From positions 1 to 48,696 of the forward strand of contig QHVE01000025.1 of NCBI GenBank assembly GCA_003223455.1: a stretch of DNA of 48,696 nt, in the 5' to 3' direction. This document shows positions 26,498 to 33,552 of this stretch, piece after piece. Each line of letters starts with the position of its first letter. The first letter of the stretch is position 1. The stretch comes from Gemmatimonadota bacterium. GTDB lineage: Bacteria; Gemmatimonadota; Gemmatimonadetes; Gemmatimonadales; Gemmatimonadaceae. The translations under genes and the position numbers were made by a program. The notes beneath the pieces are model-generated. The model made no database searches. It saw only the letters and a list, made by a program, of their open reading frames with translations, and was not told where the DNA came from.

Positions 26498-26905
26498 TCA
26501 GCCGAACTTCGCGTCGATCGCGGCGCGGATCTCGTCGAGCGACTTTCCTTCCCTGTGGAGGCGGATGGCGAGCTTGCCCTCACCCTGGCAGATGTGGCAG
26601 ATCTTCGCCATCGCCTTGTCGCCCTCGTAGCAGCTGAGAAGCGAGTAGAACCCGTCGGACGTGGCGCAACCACACTGGCACCGAATCCCGTCGATCACCT
26701 GGGGGATCTCGCGCACACCATCGAACACGTCGATCAGGTCAGCCTTGCCGTCGAGTCTGTCGCTCGTGAGGACCTTGGCGGCCGTGATGCCGGGCCGCGG
26801 CGACGGATGGAGGCCGGGGGACCGCATGGCTCGTGCGCCGCGCGGGAGGAACAGGAAGGCAACGGCGCTCGCCACGAACTGGCGGCGCGAGAATGTGTGC
26901 GACAT
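26498..26905 (-). CDS. Tat-exported PCYCGC-type cysteine-rich protein
   Basis: 135-residue protein with a Tat-like signal (SRRQFVASAVAFLFLPRGARA). The mature part has RCQCGC near residue 94, then SCYEGD and ICHICQGEGKLA, followed by the helical tail HREGKSLDEIRAAIDAKFG. This spacing matches PCYCGC-motif (PF13798-like) proteins of Firmicutes and others, whose cysteines are thought to bind a metal cofactor, perhaps copper. Function is unproven. Tat export fits a folded protein with a cofactor loaded in the cytoplasm. It is divergent from the SelW-like reading frame, 133 bases away. Confidence 0.8.
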   Translation of the reverse strand: MSHTFSRRQFVASAVAFLFLPRGARAMRSPGLHPSPRPGITAAKVLTSDRLDGKADLIDVFDGVREIPQVIDGIRCQCGCATSDGFYSLLSCYEGDKAMAKICHICQGEGKLAIRLHREGKSLDEIRAAIDAKFG

Positions 26906-27038
26906 GTCTATCGGATCGGGGAGAATAACTATCCTACTCGTGCGGCTCCTCGTCCAGTGGACGTCGCACGTGGCGACGTGGCAGGATACGCGTGAGGCCA
27001 GGCTACGCGATGGATTTCAGCGTCGTTTGGAGGTGCTC

Positions 27039-27200
27039 ATGCGCGTGACGATTCGACGCTGCGGCTACTGAGTGTCCGGGATTCAGGCCTCCCGTGCGGC
27101 GGCCTATCTCAGGAAGGAGCTCGGCATCGAAGCCGAGCTCGTTGGAAGTCACTACTTGGATCGAGCGCCTACGACGTCATCCCGAGCCCCTCGTGCATGA
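27039..27200 (+). CDS. SelW-like (Rdx) short protein with candidate selenocysteine at UGA, 3'-truncated
   Basis: An ATG at 27039 has a perfect GGAGG five bases upstream, unexpected for a ten-codon frame. It encodes MRVTIRRCGY, then TGA (27069-27071), then VSGIQASRAAAYLRKELGIEAELV before diverging. Read with UGA as selenocysteine, this gives CGYU (a CxxU motif at residues 8-11) followed by the helix and strand expected of SelT/SelW/SelH-family thioredoxin-fold proteins; spacing from U to ELV fits the family. After residue about 37 the sequence runs antisense into the asnB 3' end and ends at TGA 27198-27200, so the last third of the fold is missing. It may therefore be a truncated relic, or a Cys-to-stop mutant. 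No selA/B/C/D gene is in the window. Confidence 0.45.
27078..27110 (+). promoter_or_regulatory. candidate bacterial SECIS hairpin
   Basis: Just after the in-frame UGA at 27069-27071, GGGAT (27078-27082) pairs with ATCTC (27106-27110), AGGCC (27085-27089) with GGCCT (27101-27105), and CC/GG closes a GTGC loop (27094-27097). The loop starts 22 bases after the UGA and opens with G, within the published bacterial SECIS model (16-37 base spacing, guanine in the first two loop positions, small apical loop). A two-base bulge and a small internal loop interrupt the stem. Confidence 0.4.
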
Positions 27201-29100
27201 AGACGAAGCTCAGCGCGAGCGTGAGTGGCTGATCCATCACGACCTGATGGCCGAAGTCCGCACCCGGCCTCGCGACATCGTCGAGCGCCGCCACGAGCTT
27301 CTTGTGATCGAGAAACGGGACGTTCGCTGCCGTCGTGCTGCGGAGGGTGTCCTGCATCAACGTGTGGAGTGGCTCGTCCGGATGCAGCGTCGCGGGGGGA
27401 CTGAGGAACGGGTGCTTCTGGCGTTCGTACACCGTCGTCGTCACGACGTCCTTGACGGCTTCGCGCAGGATGTACTTCTCGGTCATGCCGCGGATCTTCA
27501 GCGACACGGGCACGCGCTGCAGATACTCGGCGACGTGGTGATCCATGAACGGCACGCGCCCCTCGATCGAATGGGACATCTCCATGCGGTCGCCGAGATT
27601 CGAGAGGATGTAGTGCGGCAGCACGGTCTTGGCCCACAGATAGAGCGCCGAGTGCACGGCGTTGCGGCCTTTCAGGCGGCGTTCGACGTCGAGTGAGGCG
27701 AGGAGCGAGCCGATGACGTCGGTGCCGCAGCGCGGCTGGATGAAGTCGTCGCGCATGAGGGCGCGCAGGCGGCCGAAGCTCCCGCTCATCGCCTCGAGCC
27801 ACGAGGGCACGAATCCGAGCAGCGTCGTGCATGCGGTGCCGGTATCGGCGTCACCCTCTGGCAGCAGGAGTCCTCGGGAGACCTGATTGTTCTCGGTGAG
27901 CTCGCGCAGCAATCGGCTCGTCTCGTCCGGATCCTGGCCCTCCGTATGGTGCAGGAGCATGTCACGCCGGAAGTGCGGGTAGCCGGCGAGGATCTCGTCC
28001 GAGCCCTCGCCGGTGAGCACGACCTTGTACCCACTCTCGCGGACGGCGCGGCTCAGCATGTACTTGGCCACGGTGTGGCCGTTGATGAACGGAATCTCCG
28101 ACTGGATCACCGCGGCGCGAAAGTTCGCCGCGAGATCGGCCTGGGTCATCGGGATCGGCTGGTAGACGGCGCCGGCGCGCGCCGCCATCTCCTTCGCGAT
28201 CGCACTCTCGTCGTACTGCGCGCCGTCGAACGTCAGCGTGTACGCGTGTATCGGACCGTCGTGATGCAGCGACGCGAGACCGAGCACCGCGCACGAGTCG
28301 ATGCCGCCGCTCAGATAGCATCCCACCGGCACGTCGGCACGGAGCCGCGTCTTGACCGCCTGCTCGAGGACGGCGCGAAAGCCTTCGACGTACTCGGCAT
28401 CGGTGCGCGGTGCGGCCGGAGCGTCGTCGCGCGGATAATCGACGTCCCAGTACTGATGCACGCGGTGCGCTTCGCGCGTGGCGCGAAGAAAGTGGCCGGG
28501 CGGCACGGCGTACACACCATCGAACAGGGTCCGCTCTCCCGGCAGCACGAAGCCGCCGGCGTAGACGGCTTCGGCGCTCCAGCGTGCGGGGACGCCCATG
28601 GCCATGAGCGCTTTCGCCTCCGAGGCGAGATAGAGCGCGCCATCGTGCTCGGCGTAGAACAGCGGCTTGACGCCGAAGCGGTCGCGCCCGGCGATCATGC
28701 GCTGATTGCGCTCGTCCCAGATGATGAAGGCATACTCGCCCCGCAGGTGGTGCAGACACTCTGGGCCGTAGTCCTCATACAGATGCAGCGCGATCTCGCT
28801 GTCGGACTTCGTGCGGAATCGGTGGCCGCGTGCCTGCAGGTCGGCGCGTACGCGCTCGAAGTCGTAGAACTCGCCGTTCACCACGATGTGGATCGTCCGA
28901 TCCTCGTTCGAGATCGGCTGGTCGCCGGTGGCGAGGTCGATGATGGACAGACGCGTGTGACCAAGGGCGACACGTCCGTCGCTCGCCATCCAGTGCTGGC
29001 GTCCGTCGGGGCCGCGATGGTGGAGGGACGTCATTCCGGCGTGCATCGTCTGGGGATCGATCGACGCGCGCCGGGAGAGCACCGCGGTGATGCCGCACAT
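27169..29100 (-). CDS. asnB: glutamine-hydrolysing asparagine synthetase
   Basis: Amidates aspartate with glutamine nitrogen at the cost of ATP. The N-terminal glutaminase domain starts at MCGITAVL, so the catalytic Cys is residue 2 after Met removal; this defines the start at 29100 (no Shine-Dalgarno is obvious). The synthetase domain has the pyrophosphate-binding SGGIDS motif, with GEGSDEILAGYPHF further on. The 643-residue length is slightly longer than E. coli AsnB and similar to the Actinobacteria/Gemmatimonadota class. The gene stands in a minus-strand run after VOC and HtrA genes, but spacing suggests its own promoter. Its 3' end overlaps the tail of the SelW-like frame on the other strand. 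Confidence 0.95.
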   Translation of the reverse strand: MCGITAVLSRRASIDPQTMHAGMTSLHHRGPDGRQHWMASDGRVALGHTRLSIIDLATGDQPISNEDRTIHIVVNGEFYDFERVRADLQARGHRFRTKSDSEIALHLYEDYGPECLHHLRGEYAFIIWDERNQRMIAGRDRFGVKPLFYAEHDGALYLASEAKALMAMGVPARWSAEAVYAGGFVLPGERTLFDGVYAVPPGHFLRATREAHRVHQYWDVDYPRDDAPAAPRTDAEYVEGFRAVLEQAVKTRLRADVPVGCYLSGGIDSCAVLGLASLHHDGPIHAYTLTFDGAQYDESAIAKEMAARAGAVYQPIPMTQADLAANFRAAVIQSEIPFINGHTVAKYMLSRAVRESGYKVVLTGEGSDEILAGYPHFRRDMLLHHTEGQDPDETSRLLRELTENNQVSRGLLLPEGDADTGTACTTLLGFVPSWLEAMSGSFGRLRALMRDDFIQPRCGTDVIGSLLASLDVERRLKGRNAVHSALYLWAKTVLPHYILSNLGDRMEMSHSIEGRVPFMDHHVAEYLQRVPVSLKIRGMTEKYILREAVKDVVTTTVYERQKHPFLSPPATLHPDEPLHTLMQDTLRSTTAANVPFLDHKKLVAALDDVARPGADFGHQVVMDQPLTLALSFVFMHEGLGMTS

Positions 29101-29219
29101 CGAGGGACCGGTGCGAGGAGGGAGGGAGCCGAGCGGTGCGGTCGGCGTGCGAGGGAATATGCGCTCCCGACTGCTCGCGTCCAGCTCGATCATGATCGGC
29201 CGCCGCCCCGCACCGGCGA

Positions 29220-29636
29220 TCAACCTTGCGGTGCCCAGATCGTCGCCGGAGCGAATTCCACGCTGTTGCCAGCCGGGTCGCGCACATAGAGCGACGAGCC
29301 GCCGCGCGGCCAGGTGATCTCCGCCTCGATCGCGACGCCGGCACGCTCGAGACGTTCGCGCCAGCCACGGAGAGCGTCGGCGGCGAGGCGGAAGCACACG
29401 TGCCCTGCCCCGTGCGCGCCGTGCGCCGGCACCGGCGTGCCTCCGACCTCTCCCGGCGCGGACGCCGTCCGCGCCGGATCGAACACGAGCAGCATCGCTC
29501 CCCCGCAGCGGAAGAACACGTGCCGGTCGGCGACGCGCGCCACCACTGGGAGCTCGAGCACGCCCGCGTAGAACCGCTCCGCCGCCTCGAGATCGTCGGC
29601 GTAGAGGCAGGTCTCGAGCACGCCCTCGATCGCCAC
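29220..29636 (-). CDS. VOC superfamily (glyoxalase-like) protein
   Basis: 138-residue cytoplasmic protein of the vicinal oxygen chelate fold. Two beta-alpha-beta repeats are visible: VLETCLYADDLEAAERFYAGVLEL with VFFRCGGAMLLVF, and GHVCFRLAADALRGWRERLERAGV with SLYVRDPAGNSVEFA. His in HVCFR and Glu in VEFA could be metal ligands. Substrate cannot be told. I chose the GTG at 29636, which lies 13 bases after the htrA stop codon on the same strand; earlier starts would overlap htrA and encode an arginine-rich extension. Confidence 0.85.
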   Translation of the reverse strand: MAIEGVLETCLYADDLEAAERFYAGVLELPVVARVADRHVFFRCGGAMLLVFDPARTASAPGEVGGTPVPAHGAHGAGHVCFRLAADALRGWRERLERAGVAIEAEITWPRGGSSLYVRDPAGNSVEFAPATIWAPQG

Positions 29637-29649
29637 CGTCGGTGCGCGG

Positions 29650-30681
29650 CTACTCGGAGATCTGGCCGAGCCGCACGGTGACGGTCGCGCGCGATCCATT
29701 CGGCGGGCGCACGACGCTAAGCCGCACGGTGTCTCCGGGCTTCATGCCGCGCAGCACGTGCCGGAGATCGCCTCCCATCGCCACGGGCGTGTCGTTCACG
29801 CGCGTGATGATGTCCTGCAACCGGAGTCCGCCCGTCGCCGCGGGCGAGCCGGGCTGCACCTCGGTGATGATCACGCCCTGCCGCACGGGGAGACGGAACT
29901 GCGAGGCGAGATCCTCGTCGACGTCGTTGAACCCGATGCCGAGGAAGGGGCGCACGTAGCGTCCGGTGGCGAGCACCTGGCCGGCCATCGCCATGGCGAG
30001 GTTGATCGGAATGGCGAAGCCGAGCCCGGACACGCCCTGGCCGAGGAGCTCGGCGCTGTTGATGCCGATCACGTTGCCCCGCGAATCGACGAGCGGGCCA
30101 CCGGAGTTGCCAGGGCTGATCGCGGCATCGGTCTGGATGAACGTCTCGCCGCCCAGCGTACGACCGGGCCGATTGAGGGCGGAGATGACACCGGTGGTGA
30201 CGGTGCGCTCCAGGCCGAGCGGATTGCCGACGGCGATCGCGAGCTGGCCGACCTGGAGCTGATCGGAGTTCCCGAGCGGTGCGACGGGCGCGTCGTTGAC
30301 GGGGATGCGGACGACGGCGACGTCGAGTCCGACGTCGCGTCCGAGCACCGTGCCGTTGACCTTGCGTCCGTCGGCGAGACCGACCCGTACGGTGCGTGCG
30401 TCACCGACGACGTGGGCGTTGGTGAGGATCATCCCGTCGCGCCGGATCACGGCGCCCGACCCGGAGCCGTACTGTGGCACGACGATGCTCACCACCGCTG
30501 GGGTCACCTGCCGCGCGACGCGGATGACGTTCTGCTCCTCCGAGGTGAGCGGCGCCTGCGAGGCGTTCGGCTGCGCTTCGGCCGTGCGAACGGGTCGTGC
30601 GACGAGGCCGCTGCCGCCGAGCGCGACCCCGGCGGCGAAGATGATCGCGCCGGCGAGGGCGAGACGGAGGGAGTTCGTCAT
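29650..30681 (-). CDS. HtrA/DegP-like trypsin-fold serine protease with one PDZ domain
   Basis: 343-residue envelope quality-control protease. A single N-terminal hydrophobic segment (residues 5-28) acts as a membrane anchor or signal. The catalytic triad is His90 (TNAHVV), Asp120 (GLDVAVV) and Ser193 (SPGNSGGP). One PDZ domain follows (RPFLGIGFND to VTVRLGQ), making it DegS/HtrA-like rather than two-PDZ DegP. The downstream VOC gene follows after 13 bases, probably in the same transcript. It is divergent from the DUF892 gene with about 160 bases between. No Shine-Dalgarno is obvious at the ATG. Confidence 0.94.
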   Translation of the reverse strand: MTNSLRLALAGAIIFAAGVALGGSGLVARPVRTAEAQPNASQAPLTSEEQNVIRVARQVTPAVVSIVVPQYGSGSGAVIRRDGMILTNAHVVGDARTVRVGLADGRKVNGTVLGRDVGLDVAVVRIPVNDAPVAPLGNSDQLQVGQLAIAVGNPLGLERTVTTGVISALNRPGRTLGGETFIQTDAAISPGNSGGPLVDSRGNVIGINSAELLGQGVSGLGFAIPINLAMAMAGQVLATGRYVRPFLGIGFNDVDEDLASQFRLPVRQGVIITEVQPGSPAATGGLRLQDIITRVNDTPVAMGGDLRHVLRGMKPGDTVRLSVVRPPNGSRATVTVRLGQISE

Positions 30682-30838
30682 GGCGTACGGGAGTTGGAGA
30701 GTTCACCCGCGGCGTGGCGTCCGCGAGCGTGCGTCGGGGCGCTGCAGGAAGCGTGCGCCACGGTACGCTGTCGCCGTGTCGTGCGTTGGTGGTCTGGATG
30801 ATGCGGCGCGCAGAACCCCCAACTTGCAGGAGCATCAG

Positions 30839-31450
30839 ATGCCAGCCACCTCACTGAACGACCTCTACCTTCAGAAACTTCAACTCCTGCTCGATGCCGA
30901 GGAGCAGGGACTGCAGGCCATGCCCCAGCTCGCCCAGCGCGTCCAGAATCGGGAGCTGCGCGACGCGCTGGAGACGCACCGCCGCGAGACGGAGAAGCAC
31001 GTCCAGCGGTTGCAACAGCTCGCGCGCCGGCGCGCGCAGGGGCCGGAGAACACTCCCGCCAACGGCTGCATCTCGATGCGCGCCCTCATCGAGGAGGCAC
31101 AGACGATCCTGCCGAACATCAAGGACGCCGATACGATCGACGCCTTCATCATCGGCGCGCAGCAGGCGATCGAGCATCACGAGATCGCGTCGTACGGCAC
31201 CGCGCGCACGTGGGCGCAGCAGCTCGGCTACGACGAGGACGCCGAACAGTTGCAGCAGACGCTCGACGAGGAGGGCGAGACCGACGAGCTGCTGAGCCAG
31301 ATCGCCGAGCGGAGCGTCAACCGCGAGGCGTCACAGGGAGCCGACCGTGAGGCCGGGATCTCCAGCGGCAGCCAGCGAGCACGGTCGACATCCGGCGGTG
31401 CCGGAAGCCGTTCGGGAGTGAACACCGAGCGCGGCGCGGATATGCGCTGA
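30839..31450 (+). CDS. ferritin-like DUF892 (YciE/YciF family) protein
   Basis: 203-residue protein whose first ~165 residues match DUF892, four-helix bundle relatives of ferritin linked to stress responses. Characteristic blocks are LYLQKLQLLLDAEEQGLQAMPQLAQ, TEKHVQRLQQLARR and QAIEHHEIASYGTARTWAQQLG, with Glu and His residues that would coordinate a di-iron site. The C-terminal ~35 residues are Ser/Gly/Arg-rich, probably disordered. GGAG six bases before the ATG supports the start. The gene ends just before a perfect 15-bp hairpin at 31459-31495, which probably terminates it. Confidence 0.9.
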   Translation: MPATSLNDLYLQKLQLLLDAEEQGLQAMPQLAQRVQNRELRDALETHRRETEKHVQRLQQLARRRAQGPENTPANGCISMRALIEEAQTILPNIKDADTIDAFIIGAQQAIEHHEIASYGTARTWAQQLGYDEDAEQLQQTLDEEGETDELLSQIAERSVNREASQGADREAGISSGSQRARSTSGGAGSRSGVNTERGADMR

Positions 31451-31458
31451 GTTGCGCG

Positions 31459-31495
31459 GCTCGCGCGCTGGCCACGCTTCGGCCAGCGCGCGAGC
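31459..31495. terminator. perfect 15-bp inverted repeat after the DUF892 gene
   Basis: GCTCGCGCGCTGGCC (31459-31473) and its exact complement (31481-31495) flank a 7-base loop. It lies 8 bases after the stop codon. No T-run follows, so it is either a U-less intrinsic terminator or a 3'-end stabiliser. Confidence 0.7.
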
Positions 31496-31566
31496 ATCTG
31501 CCGTGGGTTGTGCGCGCGAGCGCGGAGGGGATATTGGCAACTTCTCTTTCTCCTTCCTCCGCATCG

Positions 31567-32034
31567 ATGCGCCCGTTCCTGGCCCTCGCGGCCGTTGTGA
31601 CTCTCGTCGCTCCCTGTCGCGCCGTCGCAGCCCAATCGACGGCGCGCGACAGTGTGCTGGCAACCGTGCAGCAGGCATTCGATCTCATGCGAAGCCGCGA
31701 TACCGCCGGAATGCGTCAGCTCTTCGATTCGACCGCGCGGCTCATCGGCGTTCGCGACACGACGACCGCAACCCGTGCGCGCACGGTGTCGCAGTTCCTC
31801 GCCAGCGTCGCGTCGACACCGGCCGAGCGGATCTCCGACGAGCGGATGTTCGACCCCGAGGTTCGGATCGACGGGCCTGTGGCACAGGTGTGGACGTATT
31901 ACACCTTCCGCAGCGGCACGACGTTCAGCCATTGCGGCACCGATGCGGTGTCGCTGATCAGGTCAGGCGGATCGTGGAGGATCGTCAACTTCATCTGGAA
32001 CGTGCGCACGGAGCGCTGCACGCACCGGGAGTGA
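31567..32034 (+). CDS. exported NTF2-like (SnoaL-type) protein
   Basis: 155-residue exported protein with a signal peptide (MRPFLALAAVVTLVAPCRAVAAQ). The mature part has the NTF2-like pattern: an N-terminal helix VLATVQQAFDLMRSRDTAGMRQLFDSTARL, then strands DPEVRIDGPVAQVWTYYTFR and a final strand WRIVNFIWNV. NTF2-like exported proteins are common in Gemmatimonadota and Bacteroidota; ligand and activity are unknown. The ATG at 31567 lacks a Shine-Dalgarno; an in-frame TTG at 31534 has GGAGGGG three bases upstream and would extend the signal region by 11 residues. The gene is followed by an 18-bp hairpin. Confidence 0.8.
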   Translation: MRPFLALAAVVTLVAPCRAVAAQSTARDSVLATVQQAFDLMRSRDTAGMRQLFDSTARLIGVRDTTTATRARTVSQFLASVASTPAERISDERMFDPEVRIDGPVAQVWTYYTFRSGTTFSHCGTDAVSLIRSGGSWRIVNFIWNVRTERCTHRE

Positions 32035-32066
32035 CGGTGTGTGGGCGCGCGGGTGCGCAAGGCCGA

Positions 32067-32106
32067 CGAACGGCCTCGGGAGCCTTCTGGCTCCCGAGGC
32101 CGTTCG
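32067..32106. terminator. perfect 18-bp hairpin between convergent genes
   Basis: An 18-base arm (32067-32084) and its exact complement (32089-32106) flank the loop TTCT. It lies between the stop codons of the NTF2-like gene (plus) and the lipase gene (minus) and could terminate both. There is no clear T-run. Confidence 0.8.
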
Positions 32107-32159
32107 CGCATTCGCAGACTAGAGGATCGTCGTCGACGTGAGGCAGCGGCTTGCGCGGA

Positions 32160-32933
32160 TCATTGAGCGCTCGCGAGCGTCGCCGCCGTGTTCACCAGGT
32201 CGCGGACCTGCTGGTACACGACGGCATCCTCATGGAGCGAGGAGTGGCTCATGCAGGCCGTCTGCGTGTTGACGGCACCATTGAGCACAACGCTCGAATG
32301 CGGGTTGATCACCTCGTCGCAGTCGCTCCACCACGTCGCATAGCGCGGCGTTCCCCACGTTTCGTCGGTCGAGTTCAGGTTGTTGAGGAAGGTCGAGTTC
32401 GGGCGCATCTCGACGCACGACACGTCGAAGCACAGGCCGGCCGTCGTCGTGCCGTGATTCGCGCCGCCGAGCGAAACCAGCGCGTCGACCTTGCCGTCGC
32501 CACCGAGATTGCGGACGTAGTAGCGCGCCGAGAGAGTGCCCATCGAGTGCGTGATGATGTCGACCTTCGTCGCGCCCGTCGCCCTGAGAATGGAATCGAC
32601 CTTCTGCTGGATCTGCGCCGCCGTCGTCGCGTTCGACTGCCGGTAGTTGTACGACCAGTTCACCAGCTCGTTGCTCGTCCAGCCGTCGGCCGTGAAGCGG
32701 CTGACCATCGTGCTCCACGTCGAGCTGCTCGCGTTCCACCCGTGAATGAACAGGATGGGGTCATGCGTCAGCGTCGGCGGCGGCGGCGGTGGCGGCTTCG
32801 GCTTGCCGCCGCGCGCGAAGCTGGGCGCGGTCGGCCCCAGGGGATCGAATGGGGAATCGGAGCAGGCAGCGACCGACAGGAGCGCAACGAGGGCTGCGAC
32901 GTGGGCCACAGCACGATGGGAGGAGAGACGCAT
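32160..32933 (-). CDS. lipase class 2-like triacylglycerol lipase/esterase, predicted lipoprotein
   Basis: 257-residue alpha/beta hydrolase, predicted surface lipoprotein: signal peptide ends in the lipobox SVAAC with Cys24, followed by a proline-rich linker (KP then eight prolines). The lipase core has the oxyanion HGW (residues 64-66) and the nucleophile Ser130 in THSMG. The layout resembles class 2 lipases (EstA/LipA type), which hydrolyse carboxylic esters. The catalytic Asp and His are likely in TWWSDCDEVINPHSS and SHSSLHED. The ATG at 32933 has a poor ribosome binding site. Upstream lies a small inverted repeat (32977-32993) that may be an operator. Confidence 0.85.
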   Translation of the reverse strand: MRLSSHRAVAHVAALVALLSVAACSDSPFDPLGPTAPSFARGGKPKPPPPPPPTLTHDPILFIHGWNASSSTWSTMVSRFTADGWTSNELVNWSYNYRQSNATTAAQIQQKVDSILRATGATKVDIITHSMGTLSARYYVRNLGGDGKVDALVSLGGANHGTTTAGLCFDVSCVEMRPNSTFLNNLNSTDETWGTPRYATWWSDCDEVINPHSSVVLNGAVNTQTACMSHSSLHEDAVVYQQVRDLVNTAATLASAQ

Positions 32934-32976
32934 GGTCGCGATAGCGGGAGACGTGTGGAAGTGGCCTCGGCAGAGC

Positions 32977-32993
32977 GACGCATACAATGCGTC
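32977..32993. promoter_or_regulatory. 7-bp inverted repeat upstream of the lipase gene, possible operator
   Basis: GACGCAT (32977-32983) and ATGCGTC (32987-32993) flank ACA, 44 bases before the lipase start. A TTGCGC-type element lies further upstream on the minus strand. A binding site is plausible but unproven. Confidence 0.3.
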
Positions 32994-33105
32994 TTCGGGT
33001 AGGCAAGCGCAATTCAGCCCTCCGGGGGCGAGCTGAAGTGGTGGTGGAGGATCCCGCGCGGCCGCGGATTGAATCGAAGGGCGCGGCCCCGAGAAGGCGT
33101 AGCGC

Positions 33106-33435
33106 CTAGGCCGGCGTGTTGTGCTGTCCGGCGCGGCTACCCGGCGCGCGTGGCTCGGAGGCGACGCGCACGCGATCGAGCAGGGCGACTCGCTGCGCAT
33201 CGGTCAACCGCTCGATGGCCTGGGCCATCGTGGAGAGCGCGCCCTCGATGGCGACCGAACGATCCTCCGGCAGCGAGTACCCGACCTCACGATCGAGCGC
33301 GCGCTGATCGAGTTCTGCCTCGCGCCGGCCGCGCGCATGGCCCAGGAGGTACACGCCGAGGTAGCTCAGTCCGAGGACCCCCGCGCCACACAGGGTGACG
33401 ATGAGGCCAATGATGACGCCGTAGTCGAATTCCAT
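33106..33435 (-). CDS. small membrane protein of unknown function
   Basis: 109-residue protein with one N-terminal transmembrane segment (GVIIGLIVTLCGAGVLGLSYLGVYLLG), then a charged cytoplasmic tail with RREAELDQRALDREVGYSLPEDRSVAIEGALSTMAQAIERL, likely helical, ending in a disordered Pro/Arg-rich segment. It is similar in layout to small single-pass proteins of Gemmatimonadota with the same tail pattern, but I cannot name the family. The ATG at 33435 has GGAGGA seven bases upstream. It sits downstream of the SARP gene on the same strand, but a hairpin at 33497-33545 separates them. Confidence 0.75.
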   Translation of the reverse strand: MEFDYGVIIGLIVTLCGAGVLGLSYLGVYLLGHARGRREAELDQRALDREVGYSLPEDRSVAIEGALSTMAQAIERLTDAQRVALLDRVRVASEPRAPGSRAGQHNTPA

Positions 33436-33496
33436 GTCGTGTTCCTCCGTTGGGAAGGATGTACGGAGGATCGAGGGAGAAGGTTTTGGCTGGACG

Positions 33497-33545
33497 GCAA
33501 CAGCGAGTACCCAGTACGACGGACGTAGCGGGTACTCGCTGTTGC
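33497..33545. terminator. perfect 16-bp inverted repeat after the SARP-type regulator gene
   Basis: GCAACAGCGAGTACCC (33497-33512) and its exact complement (33530-33545) flank a 17-base loop. It lies eight bases after the regulator's stop codon. No T-run follows in either direction. Confidence 0.6.
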
Positions 33546-33552
33546 AGTCCCC

